A DNA stretch of 64,000 bases from Petrosia ficiformis (GCA_947044365.1 OX345643.1:7026001-7090000), one strand, 5' to 3'. Counted from the first letter of the stretch, positions 35,926-48,085 are shown. The notes: generated by a model not told the origin, from the sequence alone. A program made the numbers and translations.

Positions 35926-36585
35926 GTTAGGGGGTGTGGCTTAGGGTCTAGGGTCAAGGGTGGGGTTAGGGGGTGTGGCTTAGGGTCTAGGGTCAAGGGT
36001 GGGGTTAGGGGGTGTGGCTTAAGGTCTAGGGTCAAGGGTGGGGTTAGGGGGTGTGGCTTAGGGTCAAGGGTGGGGTTAGGGGGTGTGGCTTAGGGTCTAG
36101 GGTCAAGGGTGGGGTTAGGGGGTGTGGCTTAGGGTCTAGGGTCAAGGGTGGGGTTAGGGGGTGTGGCTTAAAGTGTAGGGTCAAGGGTGGGGTTAGGGGG
36201 TGTGGCTTAGGGTCTAGGGTCAAGGGTGGGGTTAGGGGGTGTGGCTTAAGGTCTAGGGTCAAGGGTGGGGTTAGGGGGTGTGGCTTAGGGTCTAGGGTCA
36301 AGGGTGGGGTTAGGGGGTGTGGCTTAAGGTCTAGGGTCAAGGGTGGGGTTAGGGGGTGTGGCTTAGGGTCTAGGGTCAAGGGTGGGGTTAGGGGGTGTGG
36401 CTTAGGGTCTAGAATCAAGGGTGGGGTTAGGGGGTGTGGCTTAGGGTCTAGGGTCAAGGGTGGGGTTAGGGGGTGTGGCTTAGGGTCTAGGGTCAAGGGT
36501 GGGGTTAGGGGGTGTGGCTTAGGGTCTAGGGTCAAGGGTGGGGTTAGGGGGTGTGGCTTAGGGTCTAGGGTGTAGGGTTTAGGGA
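35925..36585. repeat. 39-bp G-rich minisatellite, about 16-17 copies
   Basis: The unit is GGGTTAGGGGGTGTGGCTTA followed by GGGTCTAGGGTCAAGGGTG, with period 39 bp (for example TAGGGTCTAG at 35,942 and 35,981). Because 39 is 13 codons, both strands stay open for 160-174 codons, but this is not a gene. One strand is strongly G-rich with many runs of three to five G. The right edge ends with one telomere-type unit, GGGTTTAGGG, at about 36,575-36,584. Confidence 0.95.
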
Positions 36586-36722
36586 CATAACATCTTCACG
36601 CAAAAAAATGGTCTTCACACACACAAAAACATTCTGTGACAGTGACAGTTAACTGAATGGAAAAGCTCACCCAAAACTAATAGTTGTATTCCTGGCTGAA
36701 AACTTGAGAAAATAAAAATTTG

Positions 36723-36850
36723 AATGACATCGCATCCTTCTTGACAACATCAAAAAGTGCATGATATGACTGGTGGGTTCTAAAGTGCAATGACATCGCA
36801 TCCATCTTGTCAACATCAAAAAGTGCAGGTACATGACTCATGGGTTCTAA
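36723..36850. repeat. 66-bp direct duplication upstream of the recombinase gene
   Basis: AATGACATCGCATCC...GTGGGTTCTAA at 36,723 and its variant at 36,789 are tandem copies. An in-frame ATG at 36,790 falls inside the second copy, which argues that the gene's real start is the later ATG at 36,946. Confidence 0.8.
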
Positions 36851-36945
36851 GAAAGCATGAGGTCAGAACAGTTCAACATAAATACAGGGGAAGGACAGAG
36901 CAGAGTGAGAGAGAAAAAAATGTGAAGAATACTGTGTGTGTGATA

Positions 36946-39425
36946 ATGTCTGACTTACCAGATGAACCCGTCGATGTTGTAGTCCACAAACAGATTTTCC
37001 AAGGCATAAGGAGAGACGACATACACCTCATACCTTGTGGAGAGCTGATCAAAAGGTTCAAGTTGCTGGAACTATATGACAACAGTACCTTGAGTCGCAG
37101 GAGAATGAAGATGGGCATTGTCACATGCCTAGCACTGCCAGCAGAAATTTCAATTCTGAGAAAAGAAAAGATCATATCGTCAAGCACTAACAGGTGCATA
37201 CTGATGGACAAAAACAGTGCAGAAAGATACATTGAAGCCATTCTCAAAAGCAGAGGGGTATCTGTTGACAGCTTGCAACAAAATGTAACGAAAGAACCCC
37301 TCCACACTGCTCCTGATCACACAACAGAAAACATGGACACAACTGGTACTGATATTGAGCAGGCAGACATCGTATCCGAGGGCAATTCACTCCGGGAAGA
37401 CCAAAGCCTTGCAGTTGAAGTCATTTCGGACTCAGAGACCGTCACACATTCGTCTCCCATCCAAAAACATCCACCAGGACCACACATTGTGATCAGCGAA
37501 GACGACGGAAGTCACACTGCAATTAATGATATGGAAGTAGTGCCTTGGATTTCTGATGTAGAAACTTCAACTAAACAAGCATCTACAAAAGGCAGCACGA
37601 GAGGCCGCAAGGGTACTCCTCCATTGCCCGAGGACCTCATGAAAGAGATCGAAGGACTGGACACTTTCTATGCAGCTCCTTTCAATCACGAGAGGAAAGG
37701 AAAGCCTCTGAGTAGTATAACGTTAAACAAAACCAAAGAACAGATACTCTGTGAGCTTTGAATTTTTTTTAGCATTTTTTTTAGAATTTTAGAAGCCTGT
37801 TGTATAACCCCCACATTAATATCCTTCTTTCTCTATTCCTTTCCAAAGATTTTTTTGAGTACTGCAAAAGAACGGAGGAAACGTTACAATTTGGCCTCGT
37901 TCTGGACAAAGCCTTGCTAGACAAATTCCTGCTATTCATGAGAGAGGAAAAAAACTCCACTCCGGGAACACTGTGTTGTTACTGTCAGGCACTCGTACGT
38001 GCAGTAAAATATGCCGACAAAGAAGAGAAAACAACACAGTTACAAAATCTCCACAGGTACATCAGTGTCTTCCAAAAGGAGGCAGAGCTCAACAGAGATA
38101 AGTCCTGGGAGGAACTAAAAGCCAAAGGACGTTGGCTATCGTGGTAAGTATTTGTTTGTTGTTTTTTTTTTTTAGTCTGACAATCAGACTTCTGATGGGG
38201 CAATTCAGATACATGTGTTGTTATACAGCCATTCTGTTTTCGTGTAGGAAGGAAGTCTTGGAGGTCCTCGCACAGTTGAACGATGACTACAACTCGTCCA
38301 CTGATTGGGAGAGGATCAAACTTTCCCGATCACTTCTTGTTGTGTTAGTGTACACGGCCATTCCTCCGGGACGTGGAAGGGAATACAGAGAATTGCACTT
38401 CAAGATTCACGAGAGTGAAATAACGGGACCTTACGAAAGCAGATTGCACAAAAACATTTTGCACTTTTCACCTTACGAGGGGAAGGCCATAATGTACATT
38501 ACCGATCACAAGACAGGACATTCAACTGGACCACAAATGATCTCTTGTCCTGATGACAGCTACTTCATGAACGTCCTGTCAGACTACCTCTTACGCTATC
38601 GCAACAAGATACCAAACAGTTCGAAATCAACCATTCTCTTTCTGGTGAGTTCCACGCACGTACATGTACATGTGTGACTGTCAACTATTTGTCTGATTTG
38701 TCGTGAGTGACACTCGCCTTGTTTCTCTCTCTCTCTCTCTCTCTCTCTAGGATGATAACGGTGGATGCTATGATTCCAAGAATTGGACTAAATACATTCA
38801 ATCAATATTCTACAAGTACACGGGAGTTGGTGGAGTATCAATACATGCATTGCGATCGTCGTTTGTCACATTTGCCGGCAACGAATCGACGGAAGCAGTG
38901 ATGGAAAGTATTGCCGTGGCAATGCGACACTCTAGAAGATATCAGCAGGACATCTACGACAAGAGGACCATCAACGAAAGAGTGAAACCAGGTGTCCACT
39001 TTGCTTCAAAACAAGTCCTGCAAGCACTACGTCGTCCACCGCCAGCCATAGATGTAACATCACCAAAGAAAATGTGCAAAAGCTTAGAGGATATCAGTGA
39101 CGAGGACTCAGATGATCCAACAAGCTCAAATGTCGTCGTTCCCGGAGAAAGTGTTGCCATGATTGCCAACGATTCAACTGAGAGATGTCCAAAGTTAATT
39201 TTTGCAAAAGTCCTTGAGATAAATGCCACAACAAAAACGGCACTATTAAACGAATTAGTGGAGACATTTCCCGGATACTATCGTCTCAAGATCGCTTCAA
39301 ACAGGTGGGAAGAAAAACTCTCTTGTTTGATTACAGGTATTGACTTGGTGTACTCACGTGAGCACAGGGCATATGAACTCAGGACTCCTCTTGACGATAT
39401 CACCCAAATACAAACACTCCAGTGA
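36946..39425 (+). CDS. Crypton-like tyrosine recombinase, four exons
   Basis: Exons 36,946-37,750, 37,849-38,143, 38,248-38,644 and 38,751-39,425 join in frame (phases 1, 2, 0) at GT-AG sites and encode ~723 residues. The C-terminal half has the tyrosine recombinase signature. A first Arg lies in PPGRGREYREL (~408), a candidate Lys in DHKTGHSTG (~454), HALR (His/Arg ~531/534), a His in RHSRRY (~559) and Tyr in DIYDK (~568). The last His-to-Tyr spacing is 9, as in classical members. These enzymes cut and rejoin DNA through a covalent Tyr link. No reverse transcriptase lies nearby, so a Crypton-type DNA element fits better than DIRS/Ngaro. The first ~270 residues are unrecognised (acidic, Ser/Thr-rich). 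After the Tyr, a ~100-residue tail (VPGESVAMI...KVLEI) looks like a small beta-barrel. Intron 3 ends in a CT-rich tract. The frame is intact. A start at 36,790 would add 52 residues. Confidence 0.85.
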
Positions 39426-39582
39426 ACCTGCATTAAATGTAACATATATATATATATATATATATATTAATGCTAAATAATTATTTTAATCTTGGTTTTC
39501 ATATCATTATTATAACTATGATCATAATAATTATTGACAATTAATTAATTATAATAAATATATATATTTAATAATTATATAT

Positions 39583-39632
<50 letters not shown>

Positions 39633-39643
39633 ATATATATATA

Positions 39644-39685
<42 letters not shown>

Positions 39686-39754
39686 TGTCATCACTATAAC
39701 GATTATTTTATTATCGTAATTATTGTATATATATATTATATATAATTATATAAT

Positions 39755-39785
<31 letters not shown>

Positions 39786-40024
39786 ATTATTATAATTATC
39801 ACATACCTCATTATTACTTACAACGATTCAGACAACCCGCGACGCTGGTTCTCTCCATTTACACTGGGTCTAAATTTCACTGAAGCTAGTGCTATTGTAG
39901 GGTTTCCCCTACAGACTACTCAGATTCAACTTCTGGATGAAGCAACTTTTAGCATAGAGCTCACGTGATGTGTTAAATCTAGGCCCAGCATTTCAATTAA
40001 ACGTGGTGTAAATTTTTCTATGAC
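39426..40024. other. Intergenic AT microsatellites and possible promoter of the next gene
   Basis: (AT)n tracts fill about 39,445-39,785. The more complex stretch at 39,820-40,000 is GC-richer and precedes the next gene's ATG, so it is a candidate promoter or 5' UTR. The Ile/Tyr-only frames across the AT tracts are meaningless. Confidence 0.6.
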
Positions 40025-40234
40025 ATGGATACGAGCATGGAGAGCTTCAAGCGTGTCATTGAAGGTACATGTAAATGTGTATGATAAATGCTTCAATAGT
40101 TACTAGTTCATATGTGTATATATATATATATATATAATGTAATTGCATATAAAAAGTATATACATATATATATATATAATTATGGAGTACTCTATTTGTG
40201 TAGTACCAACAGTGATGCATTTCTGTAGTATATA

Positions 40235-40273
<39 letters not shown>

Positions 40274-43229
40274 TAATTATATATATAATTATAATTATAT
40301 ATATTATGGAATACCTTTTCTAGCTACTAATTATATACATACATGTATACTATAATATAGAGTTTTGTATAAGATGCATTAATTACTATTTTAGCACCTG
40401 ACAATCATTACCACTGCAACATGTATAATTATATATATATATATAACAGTTTCTCATAATACAGAGTGAAAATTATAGATAATTATTGTAGCTAAGTAAA
40501 ATTGTATATCTCATGTCACAATTCATCATTCAGTTTTCATTTGTTATTCATTCTTTACCCCAGAATATCCACAACGAAATGCTTCTCAAATATTTCCATT
40601 ATTAATAAAGATTCTGGAATTATCGAGTACTCTACCGGTTGACCATGAATTCATGTGTCATCTTGTAGAAAATTTGTCTGCTAGTGTACAAGTATTAAGA
40701 GGTGAGCCTAACACTAGCAATGGAAGTAGAACTGGTACAAGTAGCTCCACCAGCATCATACCCTCTTCCGTGAGAAAGTCAATGCCTAGCTCTGTGCCTG
40801 TACCATCAAATTCTAGGTCTGCATTGTCTAACTCAGCATTACCTACGACTAGTCGTAGGAGAGCACGTGATGATGGGGAAGAGGGTTCTAGTGGGCATTC
40901 TAATCGGCCAAAGCGTCGTAGAATGAGAAGTGATGCCATTTCAAATGCTGGTGGACAGTCTACACGTACCACTAGGTCTGTTGACAGTGACATTTGTGCA
41001 ATTAAGAATGTCACCATTCCATCTACATGGAAACCCGAATGTCCAGAAAAAAAGGGACATCTTTTGATAAGGGTGACAGAATGTGCTTCTGAAAACTCTG
41101 ATATTCCAGGAGCTGTTGGAATTAAACACGACCTTCCAGCTGTGACTAACCCGACAAACGTCACTGCTGTTAGGGAAGAATTGGATAAGCTATACAATGC
41201 TGCTTCATCCAAAGTGGTTCGGTATTCTATGCTAAAAAATCAGTGTGACGTACAATGTTACTATGGCATAGGTAGAGTCATGAATGAGTTGATAAACAAG
41301 TCTGCACATCTACACAGTTTTATCAACAGGGCTAAATACGGAGAATCATATCAACCACACCCTACAGACCCCAATTTATTACAGTTGTGCAGTAAGCCAA
41401 CAACTGTAGTAAGTATTGCAGAGGGTGACGTTAGCATTCTCGATAAGCTGGCAGGACACTGCATGAAACGCAGGAAAACAGATGTACTGAGTTCACTGGG
41501 CGGGTGTGTAACACCTGACTGTCAACTCTGTCCCACGCTGAAGCGTAGATGGGAACAAACTGGTGTACTTCGGTACCACACCGAAGAGACATGCCAGTCT
41601 GGTAATGTAGCCATGTGTGCGGCATCAATGAAGTACAAGAACACTAGCAAGTCTTCGCTTCATGAATGTCTATTATTTGCTCGATTGTGTCCTCCCACCA
41701 CCAAGCTTGCCAAAGGTGTTTGTGGTATTCCAGCTAGTGTCATTGTAAAAGATCTGGTAGATCTGTGCAGGCTTGGGACACAGAGTGACCGAATGTACCT
41801 GTGTCGTGATATGGACTTTGTAATAAACGGTGGAAATGATGCTCTCAGTGCCATCCATTTTGTGGATGGGGACTCAGGGTTTATTGTGACAGACAAATTT
41901 GCAGATCTGCAAAAGTATAGCCAATATGGCAGTGCAGTGCATTTCACAAATGGTGTTTCTGAAACATGGATTCCATTTCGTGAAGCATTTCACGATGCTG
42001 TTGAAATATCCCATAAATTTGTGGTGTCAGAGCATCCTTCATGTAGGCACCCAATTAGTCATGACCTCGGCAGCGTAGGACACTGGAGTGCAATGGCTAC
42101 ACTCCACTCAGCTAAAAAGGTGTACGTACATGTAGTGGACGACAAAAGCATTCATCTACCTGACGGTCGTCTCATTGTTACAATCATTGTCCAAAGAGAG
42201 AATGATCTGTGGGAGCCTTTAGCCTTGCAGGTTATCAGAAATGGTGTGTCCTTCTTGACAGAAGAAGGACGCAAGGAAGCACCAAGTGAGTACAAAGTTG
42301 CTGAGGTGTTTGCAGAAAAAAATGGGAAAGGCTTGTATGCCATTCCAAAACACCTCCTCGAGTTTACTGATGAGCCTTTAAATGACAAGAAACAAATAGA
42401 AATGTGTAAGTTTACCCAATGCCTAAAAGCAAATCATGCTACAAAATGTAGATTTGCTGACTGTATGCCATGGAAACTTCGTAGTTTACATTTGGATTTT
42501 AATCAGAAACAACTGATTGTCTGTCATAATAGCCAGCAGTTGCATGTGACTAGATCTAAAGCCAACATTCACCAGTCCATGGTGTTTGTGGCTGAAAGTA
42601 CCATTCCTAATGCAGGATGTGGTCTTTTCTTAAGACCACATAGTACTGAAATGTACTTCAGAGCTAGGGATACTCTCTGCTTGTACAGCAGAGAGACCCT
42701 GACAGAAGAGCAGATTCAAAATATTTCCAATCCAGATTACATACTAGATGTACGTGACTCAATGTTTGTAGATGCAAGTGTGTTTCATGGGTGGAATTTG
42801 GGTCGGTTTGTTAATCAAGGTGGTTTACTTGAAGGGCTTAAACAGTTAGCAACTGACTTTGCCCTGGGACATTTTCAGCTCGATTCTGCTGAGAAAGTTG
42901 CTGAAAGTTTTTGCAATGTTATTTATTCACAGAAGGGAAACACAGTTGTGATAAATGTGAAGGGCAGAGTCCATTGTAACACTAACAACACTGCAAAAGA
43001 GCTTTTTGTTAACTATGGTCTGCATAATTACTGGATGAATTATATATCAGGGAAAGACAGTGCTTCAATGGATCTGGAGAGTAGAGACGAATTGTCTCAG
43101 CTTGTGAGATTCATTGTTGCCACTAATAAACGTAGTGGTCATTTGGAGCTTAAACACGCTTATAGTGATGCTCAGGTAGAACAACTTGTTCATATGTGTC
43201 CAAGTGTCTGCCCTGTGCAATGTACATGA
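40025..43229 (+). CDS. Large protein with C-terminal SET-like domain, two exons
   Basis: Exon 1 is 40,025-40,064 (MDTSMESFKRVIE, donor GTACAT). Exon 2 is 40,564-43,229 (acceptor TTTACCCCAG). They join in frame for ~901 residues, and exon 2 is open from its first codon. Residues ~55-140 are Ser/Thr-rich and end in a basic nuclear-signal-like stretch (RPKRRRMRS). The middle (~150-650) is unrecognised. It contains a Cys cluster (CVTPDCQLC) and DGDSGFIVTDKFADLQ. Near the C-terminus come three SET-domain blocks in order: NAGCGLF (~700, the GxG-type block), GRFVNQGG (~763, in place of RFINHSC) and ELFVNYG (~828, in place of ELxYDYG). SET proteins transfer methyl groups to lysine. Here the Asn-His of the second block is Asn-Gln and the usual Asp of the third is Asn, so activity is uncertain. 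The gene follows the recombinase on the same strand. The 499-bp intron is full of (AT)n. Confidence 0.8.
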
Positions 43230-43234
43230 ATTCA

Positions 43235-43488
43235 CTCCCAGACCAATTCATACTGGTCATATGCTTATAGAAGCACGGTATTGTGCATACCTGTTTCACG
43301 CTTTCAATTTGTTTCCAAACAGGAAACATGATCCCTGTCCCATCTGGTGACAGTGGATTATCTCCCAGACCAATTCATACTGGTCATATGCTTATAGAAG
43401 CACGGTATTGTGCATACCTGTTTCACGCTTTCAATTTGTTTCCAAACAGGAAACATGATCCCTGTCCCATCTGGTGACAGTGGATTAT
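43235..43488. repeat. 127-bp direct duplication just after the SET-like gene
   Basis: Two essentially identical copies (43,235-43,361 and 43,362-43,488) start CTCCCAGACCAATTCATACT and end GACAGTGGATTAT. The first begins 6 bp after the stop codon, so it occupies the 3' UTR. Confidence 0.93.
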
Positions 43489-44758
43489 CGCTTTTTTGGC
43501 CTAGCGTAAGGGACGCCTCCTCGTGGTCTAGGCTGGTAACTTCTACTTGTAATGTAGAAGGCTAAAGGTCCCTTGAAGATTTCTGAAAGAAATATAGTCA
43601 AAAACAGTTAGTTAATCTACATGTAGACTTGAAAATTATGTTCACTCTACTTACATACAATTGTAGACACACAGATGTCACAGCAAGGTTGTACGTCAGA
43701 GCTGAAGGACTGTGTGGAGCTCAGATGAAGAAAGAGTTTATCAAGTGTCATATGATCCAGGCTGTTAACAATTATTATAACTTTATTTTTTGTTCTACAC
43801 AAAACAACAATTGTACTTACATACATGTATCGATAAGGTATGCATCATAATTAATGGAGTAATGTAATTAAGAAATGTTATTTTAATTTTGTACTTCACT
43901 TAGTCATTTAAATGTTTGTAAGCTAATCATAATTATGGATTGTATCTTGTTTGTAAAGAAACTATTTTTGAGTGATAAACATCTAGTATAGTGACATATC
44001 CAATAAATGTTTTAACCAATTCTACATTTAAGTGGGAATTATGAGATGATAACATATCAAATAATCAATCAAGCTACATAGGCATGTTTAATGGGTTTAG
44101 ATGTGAATGTCTGAACACACTCTGAGTGAGCAAATGCTATTAACAACCTTTTACATATGTTGAGTGTAATATTACATTAAAACAGGAAGAAATGGGTGTA
44201 ACTAAAAATCCATCCGCTGTAGCTAAAACGAATCTGAACACAACAACTCAATTAACAATACTGAAAGTTGTGTTGGCTCTGTAGTTTTCTATCTGTTGCA
44301 ATGTTAATCAGTCTGTTGTACAAAATGTTTAATTTTGTCTGTAGGCGTTCACGTGAGCTCCACCCTAACTTACATGTAAATACATGCCTTCCATCAATGC
44401 CACAATACAAAACTATTACCCACAAAAATAGATAGAAAAAAATAGCTAGAATGGTTAGTAGAGCTATTTGGAGGCGGCTTCCTGTATCAAAACCCCAATG
44501 ATTGCAGCAAAAACCCATAAGGACATATGTCCCTTGATTTTTCCATGTTTACATTGCCATTTTTGATCACTGGGGTGCCAGCTTGATGTTTGTGGAATAC
44601 ATATATGCAATGCATTCTACCATTTATCTATTTTTGAAATTAAAGAAAGAGACATATTTCAGGGACATAGATTCTATATAGATGTTACAATACACATATA
44701 GGGCAAGGGCAGCCACTCCCCTCTTTCAGACAGTTTTGGCGGGCTGATGGATATTGGA
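43489..44758. other. No clear gene; one possible exon near 43.67 kb
   Basis: A stretch at about 43,668-43,760, after an acceptor-like TACAATTGTAG, reads HTDVTARLYVRAEGLCGAQM and onward before decaying. It could be an exon or a relic, and I do not recognise it. A short hairpin, CTTCTAC...GTAGAAG, lies near 43,540. Nothing else is supportable. Confidence 0.4.
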
Positions 44759-47700
44759 ATTGCCTTGTTTAAACCCTCTGATCTCCTATCTGGAAGATCT
44801 TTCAGGGTTAATGTAACCAGTTTAACTGGTTGTAACCAACCTCACCTGAGGTTGTAAAGGCAATACAGACAACGGCAGGTCTCTTACACTCACTGGTCTT
44901 GACTGACCTTACAGAGTGAAAGCAATCTCTTGATGAGATTGTAGAGACAATTGTGGTATTGTCCCTTTATGCTCTTTGATATTTGTCATTCAGAGCAACA
45001 GCAACCATTTTAGGTTGTAAGGGACATTGTTATGGTGGTGCAGGTCAGCCATTTTGAAGTTCTTGGTATTTACAACCACCAGTGTAATAGTAGATATGTC
45101 AAGGATTGGAGTTCATCTTGGTAAGTTTTGAATAAAGTGAGGGGGATGTACTGTATGTTGTGAGAACATTTGATTGTAATCTACGTAATTGCCTTGTTTA
45201 AACCCTCTGATCTCAAGATCTTTCAGGGTTAATGTAACCAGTTTAACTGGTTGTAACATACCTCATCTGAGGTTGTAAAGGCAATACAGAGCACAGCAGG
45301 TCTCTTACACTCACTGGTCTTGATTGACCTTACAGAGTGAAAGCAATCTCTTGATGAGAATTGTAGAGGCATTGTTCCTTTATGCTCTTTGATATTTGTC
45401 ATTCAGAGCAACAGCAACCATTTTAGATTGTAAGGGACATTGTTTTGGTGGTGCATGTCAGCCATTTTAAAGTTCTTGTTTCAGTAAGTCACATGTTTAC
45501 CCACTGTAATAGGAGCTGTAATAGATATGTCAAAGAATGAAGTTCATTTAGGATAATTCTACTTAAAGTGAGGGTGATGTACTGTATGTTGTGAGAACAT
45601 TTGATTGTAATCTACGTAATTGCCTTGTTTAAACCCTCTGATCTCAAGATCTTTCAGGGTTAATGTAACCAGTTTAACTGGTTGTAACATACCTCATCTG
45701 AGGTTGTAAAGGCAATACAGAGCACAGCAGGTCTCTTACACTCACTGGTCTTGATTGACCTTACAGAGTGAAAGCAATCTCTTGATGAGAATTGTAGAGG
45801 CATTGTTCCTTTATGCTCTTTGATATTTGTCATTCAGAGCAACAGCAACCATTTTAGATTGTAAGGGACATTGTTTTGGTGGTGCATGTCAGCCATTTTA
45901 AAGTTCTTGTTTCAGTAAGTCACATGTTTACCCACTGTAATAGGAGCTGTAATAGATATGTCAAAGAATGAAGTTCATTTTGGATAATTCTACTTAAAGT
46001 GAGGGTGATGTACTGTATGTTGTGAGAACATTTGATTATAAGCCACGTAATTGCCTTGTTTAAACCCTCTGATCTCAAGATCTTTCAGGGTTAATGTAAC
46101 CAGTTTAACTGGTTGTAACATACCTCATCTGAGGTTGTAAAGGCAATACAGAGCACAGCAGGTCTCTTACACTCACTGGTCTTGATTGACCTTACAGAGT
46201 GAAAGCAATCTCTTGATGAGAATTGTAGAGGCATTGTTCCTTTATGCTCTTTGATATTTGTCATTCAGAGCAACAGCAACCATTTTAGATTGTAAGGGAC
46301 ATTGTTTTGGTGGTGCATGTCAGCCATTTTAAAGTTCTTGTTTCAGTAAGTCACATGTTTACCCACTGTAATAGGAGCTGTAATAGATATGTCAAAGAAT
46401 GAAGTTCATTTTGGATAATTCTACTTAAAGTGAGGGTGATGTACTGTATGTTGTGAGAACATTTGATTGTAATCTACGTAATTGCCTTGTTTAAACCCTC
46501 TGATCTCAAGATCTTTCAGGGTTAATGTAACCAGTTTAACTGGTTGTAACATACCTCATCTGAGGTTGTAAAGGCAATACAGAGCACAGCAGGTCTCTTA
46601 CACTCACTGGTCTTGATTGACCTTACAGAGTGAAAGCAATCTCTTGATGAGAATTGTAGAGGCATTGTTCCTTTATGCTCTTTGATATTTGTCATTCAGA
46701 GCAACAGCAACCATTTTAGATTGTAAGGGACATTGTTTTGGTGGTGCATGTCAGCCATTTTAAAGTTCTTGTTTCAGTAAGTCACATGTTTACCCACTGT
46801 AATAGGAGCTGTAATAGATATGTCAAAAAATGAAGTTCATTTTGGATAATTCTACTTAAAGTGAGGGTGATGTACTGTATGTTGTGAGAACATTTGATTG
46901 TAATCTACGTAATTGCCTTGTTTAAACCCTCTGATCTCAAGATCTTTCAGGGTTAATGTAACCAGTTTAACTGGTTGTAACATACCTCATCTGAGGTTGT
47001 AAAGGCAATACAGAGCACAGCAGGTCTCTTACACTCACTGGTCTTGATTGACCTTACAGAGTGAAAGCAATCTCTTGATGAGAATTGTAGAGGCATTGTT
47101 CCTTTATGCTCTTTGATATTTGTCATTCAGAGCAACAGCAACCATTTTAGATTGTAAGGGACATTGTTTTGGTGGTGCATGTCAGCCATTTTAAAGTTCT
47201 TGTTTCAGTAAGTCACATGTTTACCCACTGTAATAGGAGCTGTAATAGATATGTCAAAAAATGAAGTTCATTTTGGATAATTCTACTTAAAGTGAGGGTG
47301 ATGTACTGTATGTTGTGAGAACATTTGATTATAAGCCACGTAATTGCCTTGTTTAAACCCTCTGATCTCAAGATCTTTCAGGGTTAATGTAACCAGTTTA
47401 ACTGGTTGTAACATACCTCATCTGAGGTTGTAAAGGCAATACAGAGCACAGCAGGTCTCTTACACTCACTGGTCTTGATTGACCTTACAGAGTGAAAGCA
47501 ATCTCTTGATGAGAATTGTAGAGGCATTGTTCCTTTATGCTCTTTGATATTTGTCATTCAGAGCAACAGCAACCATTTTAGATTGTAAGGGACATTGTTT
47601 TGGTGGTGCATGTCAGCCATTTTAAAGTTCTTGTTTCAGTAAGTCACATGTTTACCCACTGTAATAGGAGCTGTAATAGATATGTCAAAGAATGAAGTTC

Positions 47701-47997
47701 ATTTTGGATAATTCTACTTAAAGTGAGGGTGATGTACTGTATGTTGTGAGAACATTTGATTATAAGCCACGTAATTGCCTTGTTTAAACCCTCTGATCTC
47801 AAGATCTTTCAGGGTTAATGTAACCAGTTTAACTGGTTGTAACATACCTCATCTGAGGTTGTAAAGGCAATACAGAGCACAGCAGGTCTCTTACACTCAC
47901 TGGTCTTGATTGACCTTACAGAGTGAAAACAATCTCTCGATGGGGATTGTAGAGACAATTGTGGTATTGTCCCTTTAATATCTATCATTTAGAGCGA
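44759..47997. repeat. 431-bp tandem array, seven units plus a partial eighth
   Basis: ATTGCCTTGTTTAAACCC begins at 44,759, 45,188, 45,619, 46,050, 46,481, 46,912, 47,343 and 47,774; apart from the first step, the spacing is exactly 431 bp. Each unit carries a near-palindrome, GTAACCAGTTTAACTGGTTG. Inner copies are almost identical. The first and last copies share GAGACAATTGTGGTATTGTC, which all inner copies have lost or replaced. There are no supportable genes. Confidence 0.96.
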
Positions 47998-48085
47998 CAG
48001 TATGTTTTTTAGGTTTTAACCATATTTATAGATATTTTCACTGAGATATACATGTATGCTGTGTTGTACAATATTCATAGCCAAG

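Noticed and set aside
36044..36575. Long frames on both strands (163 and 174 codons)
   Set aside because: The 39-bp unit equals 13 codons, so openness on both strands is automatic. The products are simple 13-residue repeats.
36790..36945. Upstream ATG at 36,790 as the recombinase start
   Set aside because: It falls within a 66-bp tandem duplication and the added 52 residues look non-coding. ATG 36,946 begins protein-like sequence, though the longer form cannot be excluded.
39723..40355. Ile/Tyr-rich frames
   Set aside because: Translations of (AT)n microsatellites.
40658..41212. Minus-strand 184-codon frame
   Set aside because: Antisense shadow of the SET-like gene, whose plus-strand frame is far longer and spliced in frame.
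44252..44518. Minus-strand 88-codon frame with a hydrophobic segment
   Set aside because: One hydrophobic stretch and a plausible second half, but no homology I recognise, no promoter and no splice partners. Chance is as likely.
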